Origin: Granulicella aggregans | GTDB taxonomy: Bacteria; Acidobacteriota; Terriglobia; Terriglobales; Acidobacteriaceae | Reading direction: 5' to 3' | Assembly: GCF_014203275.1 (NCBI RefSeq) | Contig: NZ_JACHIP010000004.1 | Coordinates: forward strand, 682,001 to 746,000 | Length of the DNA stretch: 64,000 bases | Part shown: positions 41,277 to 50,806 of the stretch, one piece after another | How the letters are laid out: every line of letters begins with the position of its first letter | Numbering within the stretch: position 1 is the stretch's first letter | Translations under genes and position numbers: made by a program | The notes under the pieces: generated by a model | Told to the model about the DNA's origin: nothing | The model's database searches: none | Seen by the model: the letters and a program-made list of their open reading frames with translations, nothing else

Positions 41277-42740
41277 ATGCGTCTATTTGCTGTACTTGTT
41301 TTATCGACTGTCTTCTCGGGAGCAATGGCGGCGGCACAGCAATCTTCCAGTAGTGCGGCTGAGACGCCGCTGGAGCTAAAGCAAACTCTCCCTCTCGCGG
41401 CGGAGATCAAAGGAAACTTTGACCACTTCGGCATTGACCTGAAGCGGAACCGCCTGTTTGCCACGCCGGAAGACTTCAAGGCGCTCCTCGTATTCGATCT
41501 CGCACAAGGCAAGCTGATCCACACAATTGAAGGGATCATGCGACCTCATGCTGTCCTCTTTCGCGAAGATACCGATCGCCTTTATGTGACCGACGGCGGC
41601 GATGGCAGCGTGAAGGTTTACGACGGCGAAACCTATCAGCAGTTGGAGCGCATACCGCTCTTGAAGGATGCTGATTCGATTGGCTATGACATCTCGAAGA
41701 AGTATCTTTACGTCGACAACGGTGGCCGCGATGTGGGTCAGGCTTACTCGATGTTGAGCGTGATTGATACGACGTCCAATAAGAAGATCGCCGACATCAA
41801 GATCGACGGAGACACGCTGGAGGCGATGGCTCTTGATACATACCGGCCACGACTTTACGTGAATGACAAGGCGAAGAACACGGTGGTCGTGATCGACCGA
41901 GTGAAGAACGCAGGGGTTGCGACCTGGCCAATCACAGGATGCAAAGGGAACACGACGATGGCGCTCGACGAGCAACACCAGCGCCTCTTCGTCGGCTGCC
42001 GGGATGGCAAGCTTGTTGTATTGGATACCAATACCGGTAAAGAGCTGGAGACGCTCACGATCACTCCCGGTGTGGACGATACGATCTACGACGCGAAGAC
42101 CAAGCGCCTCTATGCTGTGGGAGGCGGTGCGGTCGATAGCTTCGACCAGATTGCGATGGATCAGTATGCCGCCAAGCGTTCAGTGCATGCGGGCCTGGGG
42201 GCCAGGACAGGAAAAGTCGTCCCTCAGCTCGACGAACTATTTGTGGCTGTGCCGCATGCAGACGCAGAGAACGCAAAGGTTTTGGTCTACACACCGATGC
42301 ACGCGGGGGCGGGGATTGTACGTGGGCCCGAGCCACAGGAGCATGTGGACGCACCTCGCGCCGAGGAGCTGATTCTGAACTTCCTCTCCGCTCATCCGAT
42401 GCTGCGCAAGACGGGATTGCACGTGATTCCGCCCGGTGGCAAGGAGATGATCCTGATTGCGAACGGCAACGCAACGAGGCTCGGGATTCATACTTCTCCG
42501 GGAGACTTTGCCGCGGTGAAGAGCGGCAAGACCTATGGACCACACATCGCGGATGGGGGTTACTACAACATGAAGATGAACATGTTCGACGCGCGGGAGA
42601 GGAACATCGGAATTCTGGTGATGGAGATTCCGGACACTAGCGCGAGTTCGGAAGAAGATGCCGCTCATCAGGCGGAGGCGTTGCGCAAAGAGCTTGCCTC
42701 CCAGATCCCAAGCCTGGAGTGGCTCTTCCAGCAGAAATAG
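41277..42740 (+). CDS. secreted YVTN/YncE-like beta-propeller protein
   Basis: 487 residues, signal peptide ending AAAQQ (about 22), GAGG upstream of the ATG. Residues about 35-360 form a seven-bladed propeller with repeats such as DHFGIDLKRNRLFAT, LLVFDLAQGKLIHTIEG, DRLYVTDGGDGSVKVYD, SVIDTTSNKKIADIKID and KLVVLDTNTGKELETL. The last 110 residues form a separate, unrecognised alpha/beta region (from AEELILNFLSAHPML to SLEWLFQQK). Such proteins often bind extracellular ligands or act as redox-protein-like scaffolds. A hairpin follows 23 bp after the stop. It is divergent from one Oar-like receptor and upstream of another, but a direct link is unproven. Confidence 0.82.
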   Translation: MRLFAVLVLSTVFSGAMAAAQQSSSSAAETPLELKQTLPLAAEIKGNFDHFGIDLKRNRLFATPEDFKALLVFDLAQGKLIHTIEGIMRPHAVLFREDTDRLYVTDGGDGSVKVYDGETYQQLERIPLLKDADSIGYDISKKYLYVDNGGRDVGQAYSMLSVIDTTSNKKIADIKIDGDTLEAMALDTYRPRLYVNDKAKNTVVVIDRVKNAGVATWPITGCKGNTTMALDEQHQRLFVGCRDGKLVVLDTNTGKELETLTITPGVDDTIYDAKTKRLYAVGGGAVDSFDQIAMDQYAAKRSVHAGLGARTGKVVPQLDELFVAVPHADAENAKVLVYTPMHAGAGIVRGPEPQEHVDAPRAEELILNFLSAHPMLRKTGLHVIPPGGKEMILIANGNATRLGIHTSPGDFAAVKSGKTYGPHIADGGYYNMKMNMFDARERNIGILVMEIPDTSASSEEDAAHQAEALRKELASQIPSLEWLFQQK

Positions 42741-42763
42741 CTTCGAAGAAATACCTCCCATTA

Positions 42764-42794
42764 CATGCCGCAGTCGATGAACTGCTGCGGCATG
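42764..42794 (+). terminator. hairpin downstream of the beta-propeller gene
   Basis: CATGCCGCAG and CTGCGGCATG form a perfect 10-bp stem with an 11-base loop, 23 bp after the stop. No T tract follows, so its termination efficiency is uncertain. Confidence 0.6.
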
Positions 42795-42833
42795 CGGCTT
42801 CGTGTGCCTATCCGTTCGCTAACAGAAGACTGA

Positions 42834-42863
42834 AGATTCCCTGAAGCAGGATTCAGGGAATCT
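42834..42863. promoter_or_regulatory. 12-bp perfect inverted repeat upstream of the Oar-like receptor
   Basis: AGATTCCCTGAA and TTCAGGGAATCT separated by six bases, 60 bp before the receptor start at 42924. No T tract follows. It could be an operator or an mRNA leader hairpin; it is distinct from the terminator-like hairpin 40 bp upstream. Confidence 0.5.
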
Positions 42864-42923
42864 CAATCCCGCAGCAATCTTTCTGGCGAAGTCTCCTGTT
42901 TGACTGAGCTTGCCCAACCCTAA

Positions 42924-45900
42924 ATGTTTGCCGTGAATTGGAGATCCCTCTTGAAAATTCCGATCTTTCCCAGGTTTGTCCAGGCTCTGTTGGTGCTTGC
43001 CGGGCTGACAATTCCCGCTGCTGCTCAGATCGATCGCACGGAGCTGAACGGCGTGGTCAGCGACAGCTCCGGAGCTACGATCTCTGCCGTAACTGTCACC
43101 ATCAAGCAAGAGGGCACGAATCAGCTTCGCGTTGTGAACTCTGACAAGAACGGGCAATTTGTGGCGTCGTCAATGCCCATCGGTCGCTTTTCTGTCGTCT
43201 TCTCCCATGATGGCTTCAGCGATCTGCGGGTCGCCGATATCGATCTTCACTCCGGCGACGTGCAAACGCTCAACGCGCGCTTGGAGGTCGGGTCGGTGAA
43301 CCAGGTCGTCCAGGTTGAAGGAGACCGTGGCGGAGCTCTGCTCAACAAGAGTGATGCCACTCTTGGCGGCACGATTCAATCCATTCAGGTGGCGGAGTTG
43401 CCACTGAACGGTCGCAATCTAACCACCCTGGAACTGCTAGCGCCAGGTGCCATCGATGCCGGTTCGGGCCAACAATCGTCGATCCGTTTCGCAGGCAATG
43501 GCACTGACGATAACAACTTCCGGCTCGATGGAGTAGATGCGAGCGGAGTCTTTCACGCGTCGTTGAAGTCTGCACTGCGGCTGCAGTTTTCTACTGAGGC
43601 GATCGCGGAGTTCAAGGTGGATACCGCCGGCTACACGGCGGACACCGGCGGGTCTGCGGGAGCGCAGGTCAGCTTGATCTCGAAGACGGGAACGAACGCG
43701 TTTCATGGAAGCGTCTTCGACTATCTGCGTAACAGTGCGTTCGACGCGCTATCGCCGATCAAGGCAAAAGTTCATCAGACCTTTCATCTGAACCAGTTCG
43801 GCGGTAACATCGGCGGCCCGATCATCAAGGACCGCACCTTCTTCTTCGTCAACTATGAGGGCTTCCGGCAGCAGTTGAGCGGCGTGCCCCAGACTGGCTT
43901 CGTCCCGAGCGCCGCGTTCCGTGCTCAGGTTGCCGCTACACAGCCATCGCTGGCCTTCATCGTCAATGCCTATCCGACCGGTCAGGCATCGACGTCCGAT
44001 CCCACCGTGGATACCTTCACCGGAGTAGTGCCCAGCCCCAACAGCGAGAACGCCGGGACGGTCCGCGTCGATCACCGGATCTCGGGCAAGGACTCCGGCT
44101 ACGCTCGCTACAACATCGATGACGGTATCTCCACGAATGCGCTCAACGCGCTGGCGCAAGGCATCACCGTGAACGCGCGGACACAGAACTTCGCCCTGGA
44201 AGAGACCCACATCATCAACGAGCGCGCGGTCAACGAGTTTCAAATTGGATTTAACCGCAATGTTTATATCCAATTCCAGGAGACTGGACTTCCTTTCAAC
44301 TTTTCCATTACTGGCTTTACCTCGCTGAATGAGAACTACTCGAAGGAGCAGGTGGGGCAGTCATTTAGCGTCAACGACACCGTTACCTGGACGCGCGGGA
44401 AGCACACGCTGAAGTTAGGCGCGGAGTACAAGCTTCCGTGGTTCAACGAACAGAACTCGGTGGATGGCACGGCGACGTTCATCAATCAGCAGGCCTTCCT
44501 GCAGAATCAGCTCAGCACCTTCCTCACGACGGCGGCTCTGCCTGACAAGGGCATGCGTAAGACGCATGTTGGAGCGTACGTGCAGGATCAATGGAAGGTC
44601 AGTCCGAATCTCACGCTCAACTACGGCCTGCGGTACAACTTTTTCTCTCCCTTCAAGGAGCAGCACGGCAGCGAAGATCCGTTCGACATCGCCGATTGCG
44701 GAGGATACTGCGGAATTGGCACGTCTTTCTACCACACCAACTACCTAAGCTTCGACCCTCGCATGTCCGCAACTTATGCGCCTGATATTTTCCATGGCAA
44801 CACGGTGCTTCGCGCCGGCTATGGCGTCTATCACGGTGAAGTGCAACTCGGAGATGAAGACAGCCCGGTGGTAAACGTAGAGCCTTCCACCTTGCTAACC
44901 AGCGGACCGCAGTCGGACGGAACGGTCGTGCAGTTCTCGTACCCGGTGCCTGCCGCTCTTACTCCTTCCACGGGACTTGCGCTGACACCGCGCTCCATGG
45001 CGCGCAACCATCCGGATTCTTACGTCGAGCAGTGGACGGCTTCGATCCAGCAGGCCCTCCCCGGCCAGACCGCACTCACGGTGACCTATCTCGGATCGCA
45101 CGGCGTTCATCTCTTCCGCCGCAGCTATACGAACCTCCTGGACCCGAACACCCGTACACGTCCTTTGCCTCAGTATCCCAGCCAGATCGATACGAAGTAC
45201 AACTCGGGAGCCTCTAACTTCAGCGCGTTGCAGATCAGCGTCAATCGCCGCTTCCACAACAACCTCTTCCTGTCGGGCAACTACATGTACTCCCACGCAC
45301 TCGACGATGGTTCGGTTGGTGGCGGCGATGGCGACTCACCGGAGAACATCAGCTGCTACACCTGCGACTACGGCAGCTCTGACTTCGACTCGCGCCACAG
45401 CGGTACGATGAGTGCTGTCTACAACCTGCCGTTTGGCCGGGGCCAGCGGCTTCTCAATCGCGGCAAAGCATTCGACTTGCTGGTGGGAGGATGGTCGGTA
45501 AACACGTTGCTGCTGGCTCGTGCGGGATTGCCGATCAACATCGCACTCAGCCGCAGCTCCTTTGAACTTCCCGACGGAAACAATACGAGCCAACGACCGA
45601 ACCGTGTGCCTGGAGTTCCGATCTATCTTCCCGGTCGGGGCATCTCTTCCTGGCTCAATCCGGCAGCCTTCAGTCTTCCTGTGGCATGTCCGCAGACCGG
45701 TGCCTGTGTTCTCCCGGCCGGTACGTCGGCCTGGGGAAATCTGGCGAAGAACGCGGTAACGGGTCCGCCGTTATGGCAGGACGACGCTAGCGTGGAGAAG
45801 ACCTTCCATGTGACGGAACGCAACAAAGTCATATTCAAAACGGAGGCCTTCAATCTCTTCAACCGCGCGCAGTACGGATCTCCAGCGTCTTCCTTGAGCG

Positions 45901-46037
45901 TTAGCGGTACGGGCGCAACTCCTGCCCTGACGACACCTGCGAGCTTCGGCAAGCTTACCTCGGTGGTGAACAGCGCCGGCCTTGTGGGTACCGGAACCCC
46001 GCGGGTGCTCGAATTCTCACTGCGGCTCACGTACTAA
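42924..46037 (+). CDS. Oar-like TonB-dependent outer-membrane receptor
   Basis: 1037 residues. Signal peptide ending PAAAQ (about 34); the ATG has no strong ribosome site, so the start is not certain. The carboxypeptidase-regulatory-like domain covers about 38-120 (ELNGVVSDSSGATISAV), the plug about 135-260 (AELPLNGRNLTTLELLAPG and FRLDGVDASG), followed by a barrel with RTFFFVNYEGFRQ, GAYVQDQWKVSPNLTLNYGLRY and a C-terminal LRLTY. This is the most Oar-like of the three receptors. The two-component genes at 46212-48407 follow in the same direction after 174 bp and may sense the substrate it imports. Confidence 0.9.
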   Translation: MFAVNWRSLLKIPIFPRFVQALLVLAGLTIPAAAQIDRTELNGVVSDSSGATISAVTVTIKQEGTNQLRVVNSDKNGQFVASSMPIGRFSVVFSHDGFSDLRVADIDLHSGDVQTLNARLEVGSVNQVVQVEGDRGGALLNKSDATLGGTIQSIQVAELPLNGRNLTTLELLAPGAIDAGSGQQSSIRFAGNGTDDNNFRLDGVDASGVFHASLKSALRLQFSTEAIAEFKVDTAGYTADTGGSAGAQVSLISKTGTNAFHGSVFDYLRNSAFDALSPIKAKVHQTFHLNQFGGNIGGPIIKDRTFFFVNYEGFRQQLSGVPQTGFVPSAAFRAQVAATQPSLAFIVNAYPTGQASTSDPTVDTFTGVVPSPNSENAGTVRVDHRISGKDSGYARYNIDDGISTNALNALAQGITVNARTQNFALEETHIINERAVNEFQIGFNRNVYIQFQETGLPFNFSITGFTSLNENYSKEQVGQSFSVNDTVTWTRGKHTLKLGAEYKLPWFNEQNSVDGTATFINQQAFLQNQLSTFLTTAALPDKGMRKTHVGAYVQDQWKVSPNLTLNYGLRYNFFSPFKEQHGSEDPFDIADCGGYCGIGTSFYHTNYLSFDPRMSATYAPDIFHGNTVLRAGYGVYHGEVQLGDEDSPVVNVEPSTLLTSGPQSDGTVVQFSYPVPAALTPSTGLALTPRSMARNHPDSYVEQWTASIQQALPGQTALTVTYLGSHGVHLFRRSYTNLLDPNTRTRPLPQYPSQIDTKYNSGASNFSALQISVNRRFHNNLFLSGNYMYSHALDDGSVGGGDGDSPENISCYTCDYGSSDFDSRHSGTMSAVYNLPFGRGQRLLNRGKAFDLLVGGWSVNTLLLARAGLPINIALSRSSFELPDGNNTSQRPNRVPGVPIYLPGRGISSWLNPAAFSLPVACPQTGACVLPAGTSAWGNLAKNAVTGPPLWQDDASVEKTFHVTERNKVIFKTEAFNLFNRAQYGSPASSLSVSGTGATPALTTPASFGKLTSVVNSAGLVGTGTPRVLEFSLRLTY

Positions 46038-46211
46038 AGCTTGATCGACGTCCCTCGGAGCCCGCTCGCTATTAGCGGTCTGGTTCCGGGTGTGTCAAAA
46101 CAACTCCGTCGCAGAACTCCTTTTATTACCCGTCAACAAACTCTTGGGAAACTGTGTTTTGGTACTTCTCCCTGCAGAGGATTACGGGCGGTCATCTGGA
46201 GCGAAGAAACT

Positions 46212-46889
46212 ATGCGAATACTAATCGTGGAAGATGATCGAAAGATGGCGCTGATCCTTCGGGAAGCGTTGGAGAGACAGATGCATCGGGTCGTCTCGGC
46301 CTCTACGGGCCCCGAAGGATTGGAGATCGCTCGTTCGCATCCCTTCGAAGCGATCGTGCTCGATGCCATGCTGCCCGGCATGGACGGGTTTCGCGTCGCG
46401 CAGAATCTGCGAGAGTCGAAGGTTGCGACTCCGATATTGATGCTCACGGCGCGAGATGCGAAGTCGGATGTGGTGATGGGGCTAGACAGCGGCGTGGACG
46501 ACTACCTGACGAAGCCGTTCGCATTCCAGGAACTCTTCGCTCGGATACGGGCGATCAGCAGAAGACCGCCGACGGAGGCTGCACTGTACTTTGAAATGGC
46601 GGACCTCAAGCTTGATCCGAGAACGCATGCCGCCTCTCGCGGCGGCCGGACCTTGTCCCTGACGCGCACCGAATTTCTAATCCTCGAGTTCATGATGAAG
46701 CACCCTGCATCTGTCCTGCGACGGGAAGAGATCATCAATGCGGTCTGGGGCTACGAAGAGACGGTCGAGAACAATACGCTTGATGTCTTTATGAAACAAC
46801 TGCGGACCAAGGTTGATGATGGGGCCAGTGAGAAGCTCATTCACACGGTGCGCGGCTTCGGCTACAGGCTCTCTGCGGTGGCTTGCTGA
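46212..46889 (+). CDS. OmpR/PhoB-family response regulator
   Basis: 225 residues from ATG 46212; open frame continues upstream but the receiver starts here with MRILIVEDDRK. Receiver residues: Asp9-Asp10, phospho-acceptor Asp in VLDAMLPGMDG (about 52), and Lys in DDYLTKPF (about 102). A winged helix follows (about 130-220: LSLTRTEFLILEFMMKHP, then TLDVFMKQLRTKV and HTVRGFGYRL). It resembles the CusR/QseB branch, which is suggestive given the Cus-type pump in the same block. Its stop abuts the sensor kinase start with no gap (TGA then ATG), so the pair is co-translated. Confidence 0.92.
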   Translation: MRILIVEDDRKMALILREALERQMHRVVSASTGPEGLEIARSHPFEAIVLDAMLPGMDGFRVAQNLRESKVATPILMLTARDAKSDVVMGLDSGVDDYLTKPFAFQELFARIRAISRRPPTEAALYFEMADLKLDPRTHAASRGGRTLSLTRTEFLILEFMMKHPASVLRREEIINAVWGYEETVENNTLDVFMKQLRTKVDDGASEKLIHTVRGFGYRLSAVAC

Positions 46890-48407
46890 ATGCGGCTCTC
46901 GATCCGGGCCCTTCTGACTTTGTGGTATGCGACGGTAGTCGCGCTGATCGTATTTACCCTGGGACTAGGTGTCTACTTCAGCGCGGCGTGGAGCGTGCGG
47001 CGCGCCATCGACAGCGACCTTACGTCGGGCATCGATGGGGTCACTGCCTTCCTTCGCCACAAGTACGATCAGAACGACATCAAGAATCTTGGCGAGGAGT
47101 TGAGGGAACACTCGGCGTTGCTGCCAAAGGCCAAGCTCTTGCGTGGGAGCGATGCTCGTGGTGTCGTTCTCTACGAGACGCCGGACATGCAACTGCTGCC
47201 CATACTGCCTGCCAGCGCAGACGGCAAGTACTCGCGGCGCGACGCTGTGGCGGGTGGACGATCCTTCCGCTACTTCAGCCGTATCTGCAAGGCCGGTCCT
47301 GACTTCTTTCTCATTGAGATCGGCGAGGACGAGACAGAGTATGCCCTGATGTTGCGGCGCCTCGCTTGCTTGCTGACGCTCAGCATCCCGATCGCTGCTG
47401 TATTGGCGGCTCTTTGCGGATACTGGATGAGCGAGCGCGCTCTCCGGCCTATCCATCGTATTACCAGCACCGCAAGCCTCATCGATGCACAGAACCTGCA
47501 ACTGCGGCTTCCACTGCGAGGCACCAACGATGAACTGGACTTCCTTTCGAAGACTTTGAACTCAATGTTCGACCGCATTGAACTAGCGTATGGGCGGGTG
47601 ATGCAATTCACAGCCGATGCCTCCCATGAACTGCGCACACCCGTGGCGGTGATCCGAGCGAACGCTGAGTATCTGCTGATGGAGAAGCCAGACGAAGAGC
47701 GAACCGCGCGGGGGATCGCCGACATCTTGAAGGAGAGCGAATTTATGACGCGTCTGGTCGGAGATCTGCTGACACTGGCCCGAGCCGATCGCGATCAACT
47801 CTCTCTCGAAAAAGAGCTTTTTGAAATGGAAGAAGCATTCGGTGAGATTGTTGCCCGGTCCGAGATTCTTGCGGCACTTCAGGAAATTCGAATCGTGTAT
47901 CAACCCGCTCGTCGCGTCGTCGCGATCAGCGGATACCGCAACGACTTTCAGCGGTTGGCCGTGATCTTTATAGACAACGCAATTCGTTACTCACCTAGAA
48001 ATAGTCAGATTACCGTTGCAACGTGGAGTACGGCGGATGAATGTGGATTCACGGTCTCCGACCACGGAATAGGAATCTCGCCGGATGATCAGGATAAGAT
48101 CTTTGAACGCTTCTACCGGGTTGATCAGGCCCGAACCCAGCGCGATGCCGGAACCGGCCTAGGCCTCGCCATCGCCAAAGAGATTCTTGCGAGCCACATG
48201 GGTAGGGTGGCTGTCGAGAGCGAAGTTGGCCGCGGGTCTCTTTTTACGGTAAGCCTCCCGCGCGCGGACCGGGACATACCTCAGTCCGCAGACAAGATGA
48301 GACCCCAAAGCTCGCAGATAGATGAGGGCTCAAAGGCCTTCGCAATCCGCTTTACACTTGCTCGAGAAGAGGATCGTTTGAAAATAGACAAAACCAGTAT
48401 TGAGTGA
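46890..48407 (+). CDS. sensor histidine kinase (two transmembrane segments)
   Basis: 505 residues. TM1 at about 8-30, a periplasmic sensor of about 120 residues, TM2 at about 160-182, a HAMP domain (ALRPIHRITSTA, then LRLPLRG), a dimerisation domain with the phospho-acceptor His in ADASHELRTPVAVI, and an HATPase domain (IFIDNAIRYSPRN N-box, SDHGIGISPDD G1, GTGLGLAIAKEI G2). The C-terminus continues about 45 residues past the kinase core with a polar tail. The periplasmic part does not show an obvious metal-binding Met/His cluster, so the CusS-like assignment is not supported beyond architecture. Partner of the response regulator immediately upstream. Confidence 0.92.
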   Translation: MRLSIRALLTLWYATVVALIVFTLGLGVYFSAAWSVRRAIDSDLTSGIDGVTAFLRHKYDQNDIKNLGEELREHSALLPKAKLLRGSDARGVVLYETPDMQLLPILPASADGKYSRRDAVAGGRSFRYFSRICKAGPDFFLIEIGEDETEYALMLRRLACLLTLSIPIAAVLAALCGYWMSERALRPIHRITSTASLIDAQNLQLRLPLRGTNDELDFLSKTLNSMFDRIELAYGRVMQFTADASHELRTPVAVIRANAEYLLMEKPDEERTARGIADILKESEFMTRLVGDLLTLARADRDQLSLEKELFEMEEAFGEIVARSEILAALQEIRIVYQPARRVVAISGYRNDFQRLAVIFIDNAIRYSPRNSQITVATWSTADECGFTVSDHGIGISPDDQDKIFERFYRVDQARTQRDAGTGLGLAIAKEILASHMGRVAVESEVGRGSLFTVSLPRADRDIPQSADKMRPQSSQIDEGSKAFAIRFTLAREEDRLKIDKTSIE

Positions 48408-48542
48408 CGCTTGAATTTCGGCAGATAGATTGGTCTGCCCTGATGGACACACCGGATTGTCCCGAACGCGACGTTGGAGCAACGCTTTCGGAAATGACTC
48501 AGTCTCTCTTTGAAGCCGCAGGGACTGTCGCTCAATAGTTTG

Positions 48543-49925
48543 TCAGGCGATATGCTCAATCGGAAATAACAGCCGGATAATCGCGCCACCTCCGGCCCGG
48601 TTGCTTGCCTGAACGGTTCCGTCATGCAATCTCACGGCCCTTTCGGCAATCGCCAGTCCCACACCGAAGCCTCCGGTCGAGGAGCTTCTGGCCTGGTCAA
48701 CGCGGTAAAAGGGTTTGAAGATGTGTGCGAGATCTGCCTCTGGAATGCCCGGTCCGCAGTCGGTGACTTCGATTGCCGCAAATGGCTGTCCATCGAATGG
48801 AATAGAGAGAACCCGGATGGTTACGCGGGAACCCGCATCGGTATACCGGATCGCATTGCGGACAACGTTCTCCACTGCGCGATAGATCAGTTCCCAATCG
48901 CCGCGTATGGAACACGCTTCCGCATGCTCTAGGACTAAAGCGCACGGCCGTTGCGTAGCTTCGTACTCAGCGTCTGGCAGAATCTGTTCGCAAAGCTTGT
49001 TGAGTGAAATTGTGCTGAAGGCTGCGATGCTCTCGCGGACCTCCATCGATGAGAGCGTCAGCAGTTGACCGATGAGCAGGTTCAACTTGTCGGCCTCTCG
49101 TTCAATGCGGGAGAGATGTTCTGTTCGACCCGGGTCTCCGTCCTCTTGCGCCAGGGCAAGAGCTACGCTTAGGCGCGACAAGGGCGAACGCAGTTCGTGC
49201 GAGACATCTCGGAGAAGGAGTTTTTGTGCGCCGACAAGAGATTCGAGCCGTTCCGCCATATGGTTGAAGTCGTGTACCAGGCCTTCAAACTCGTCGGAAT
49301 GCCTGAGCGCTCCGGCGTTGCCAGACGCTTCAACACGAACATTCAACTTGCCTTCCGCTAGTTGACGAGCGGCCTTGCGAAGCCGTACAAGCGGTCGTGT
49401 AAATAGCAGAACCAGTACGAACGTGGTCAATCCGCCTACAGCAATTGCTACCGGAAGCTGGGGAAAGGCAAAGCGCCAGAAGTCATGCCATCTGGACGGG
49501 GGACGCGATTGCGCTGGCGGTTGGAACCAGACATATTCATAGCGCGTTCCATCACTAGCAGCCACTGGAATCAACCATGCCCAGCGCCCTGACACTTCGC
49601 GAACGTCGATCCTCGGGGGTAAATGATCCAGGGAAGGAATCGCCGAGGAGCCCGCGGTTTGGCAGACTTTCGTTCCGTGCTCGTCAAGCAGTGCAGAGCC
49701 AGTCGGCTCATTTCTCGCAGCGTTGTCTGCAAATGTCTGACAGCCACCGGTCTGGTAAGCCCGTAATGCGGCGGCGGCGTTATGGAAAAGATTGTTGTCG
49801 AGAGCGTCGGAGACAATGTTGTGCGTGGGAAAACGCTGGCTCACGATGAGCGCAGTCGAGATGACAAAGATGAGGCTTTGTGCGATCCAGAAGATCGCGA
49901 AGATTTTAAAGAAGAGGCCGCGCAC
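48543..49925 (-). CDS. sensor histidine kinase (CpxA/EnvZ-like)
   Basis: 460 residues from GTG 49925, preceded by AAGGAG at a six-base spacing; the frame is open further upstream, but this site decides the start. TM1 at about 5-28 (LFFKIFAIFWIAQSLIF), periplasmic domain to about 160 with paired cysteines (GCQTF and KVCQT), TM2 (VAIAVGGLTTFVLVLLF), HAMP, DHp with VSHELRSPLSRL, and an ATPase with NVVRNAIRYT, DCGPGIPEAD and GFGVGLAIAER. It overlaps its response regulator by 20 bp. It is convergent with the other histidine kinase. The two pairs are of different subfamilies rather than a recent duplication. Confidence 0.92.
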   Translation of the reverse strand: MRGLFFKIFAIFWIAQSLIFVISTALIVSQRFPTHNIVSDALDNNLFHNAAAALRAYQTGGCQTFADNAARNEPTGSALLDEHGTKVCQTAGSSAIPSLDHLPPRIDVREVSGRWAWLIPVAASDGTRYEYVWFQPPAQSRPPSRWHDFWRFAFPQLPVAIAVGGLTTFVLVLLFTRPLVRLRKAARQLAEGKLNVRVEASGNAGALRHSDEFEGLVHDFNHMAERLESLVGAQKLLLRDVSHELRSPLSRLSVALALAQEDGDPGRTEHLSRIEREADKLNLLIGQLLTLSSMEVRESIAAFSTISLNKLCEQILPDAEYEATQRPCALVLEHAEACSIRGDWELIYRAVENVVRNAIRYTDAGSRVTIRVLSIPFDGQPFAAIEVTDCGPGIPEADLAHIFKPFYRVDQARSSSTGGFGVGLAIAERAVRLHDGTVQASNRAGGGAIIRLLFPIEHIA

Positions 49926-50634
49926 TGTCAGCTCCTTTCGCAGACGTGCGGCGGAGTACGAGTTGATAACCACTTCCGCGGATCGTCTTCACGCGTTCAT
50001 CATCACTACGATCACCCGCCAGCTTTTTACGAAGTCGGCTCACGTGCATATCCAGGCTGCGGTCGAACGCACTGAGCTTGCGGCCGAGCACCTCCTCCGC
50101 CAGACTCTCCCGCTCGACAACTTTGCCGGGATTGCGCATCAGCACTTCGAGTAGGGTGAACTCAACGTCGGTAAGTTCCAACGGTTCGCGGTCTCTCGTC
50201 ACTGTGCGCGCAGCCCGGTCGAGAATGAGGTCTTCCACGATGAGTACAGGAGACTCTGCCGCCAAAGTCGGCGTCACGCTGCGTCTGCGAATCGCTCGAA
50301 TACGAGCAAGGAGCTCGCGGGCGTTGAAGGGCTTAGCGAGATAGTCGTCCGCTCCCATCTCAAGTCCCACTATTCTGTCGACATCCTCTCCGCGTGCTGT
50401 CAGCAGCAGCACGCTCACAGAGGAGAACATGCGAATGCGCTTGAGGACTTCGAAACCATCCATGCCCGGCAGCATAACGTCGAGCAGGACCATCGGCCAG
50501 CTCCCCGCGCGAACTACTTCAAGTCCCGTGTCTCCGCGATGCACCGAGGTGACACGCAGATCGTATCTGCCGAGATATTCGCCCAACATCTCGCACAGTT
50601 CAACATCGTCATCGATGAGCAGAATGTCTTCCAT
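49906..50634 (-). CDS. OmpR-family response regulator (CpxR-like)
   Basis: 242 residues from ATG 50634 (MEDILLIDDDVELC). Receiver with the acidic pair in IDDDVE, phospho-acceptor Asp in LLDVMLPGMDG and Lys in DDYLAKPF. The C-terminal winged helix (about 140-235) includes ELTDVEFTLLEVLMRNP and SLDMHVSRLRKKL; subgroup CpxR/RstA-like. It is coupled to its kinase by a 20-bp overlap. A regular array of GTTAC boxes lies 61-117 bp upstream of its start, between it and the divergent receptor gene; the same regulator may control both, an inference from position and spacing. Confidence 0.92.
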   Translation of the reverse strand: MEDILLIDDDVELCEMLGEYLGRYDLRVTSVHRGDTGLEVVRAGSWPMVLLDVMLPGMDGFEVLKRIRMFSSVSVLLLTARGEDVDRIVGLEMGADDYLAKPFNARELLARIRAIRRRSVTPTLAAESPVLIVEDLILDRAARTVTRDREPLELTDVEFTLLEVLMRNPGKVVERESLAEEVLGRKLSAFDRSLDMHVSRLRKKLAGDRSDDERVKTIRGSGYQLVLRRTSAKGADSARPLL

Positions 50635-50694
50635 TGTCGCTATGCTTCCTGCGTTATGGTACCGCTGAACGATGCCTGATCTACCGCTGCTGAT

Positions 50695-50751
50695 GTAACG
50701 AATGGTCACCGCCATCGTTACAAAACGTTACATGCGGTTACTCAATGTAAC
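50695..50751. promoter_or_regulatory. periodic GTTAC/GTAAC operator array, probable response-regulator binding site
   Basis: GTTAC starts at 50717, 50727 and 50737 and GTAAC at 50747, each exactly 10 bp apart (N5 spacers). Upstream, GTAAC at 50695 and GTCAC at 50705 are also 10 bp apart. OmpR-family regulators bind direct repeats with one-helical-turn spacing; the CpxR box is GTAAA-N5-GTAAA. The array lies between a cpxR-like gene and the divergent receptor gene. Confidence 0.7.
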
Positions 50752-50806
50752 AGCACCCGGTCGCGGGATGCGGTCTCCTGAAGAAGGTTCAGGAGGGCGC
50801 AAGACG

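Noticed and set aside
46212-48407. CusRS copper sensor pair
   Set aside because: The regulator resembles that branch, but the kinase periplasmic domain shows no Met/His metal-binding cluster and the pair is 19 kb from the pump, so the specific name was not assigned.
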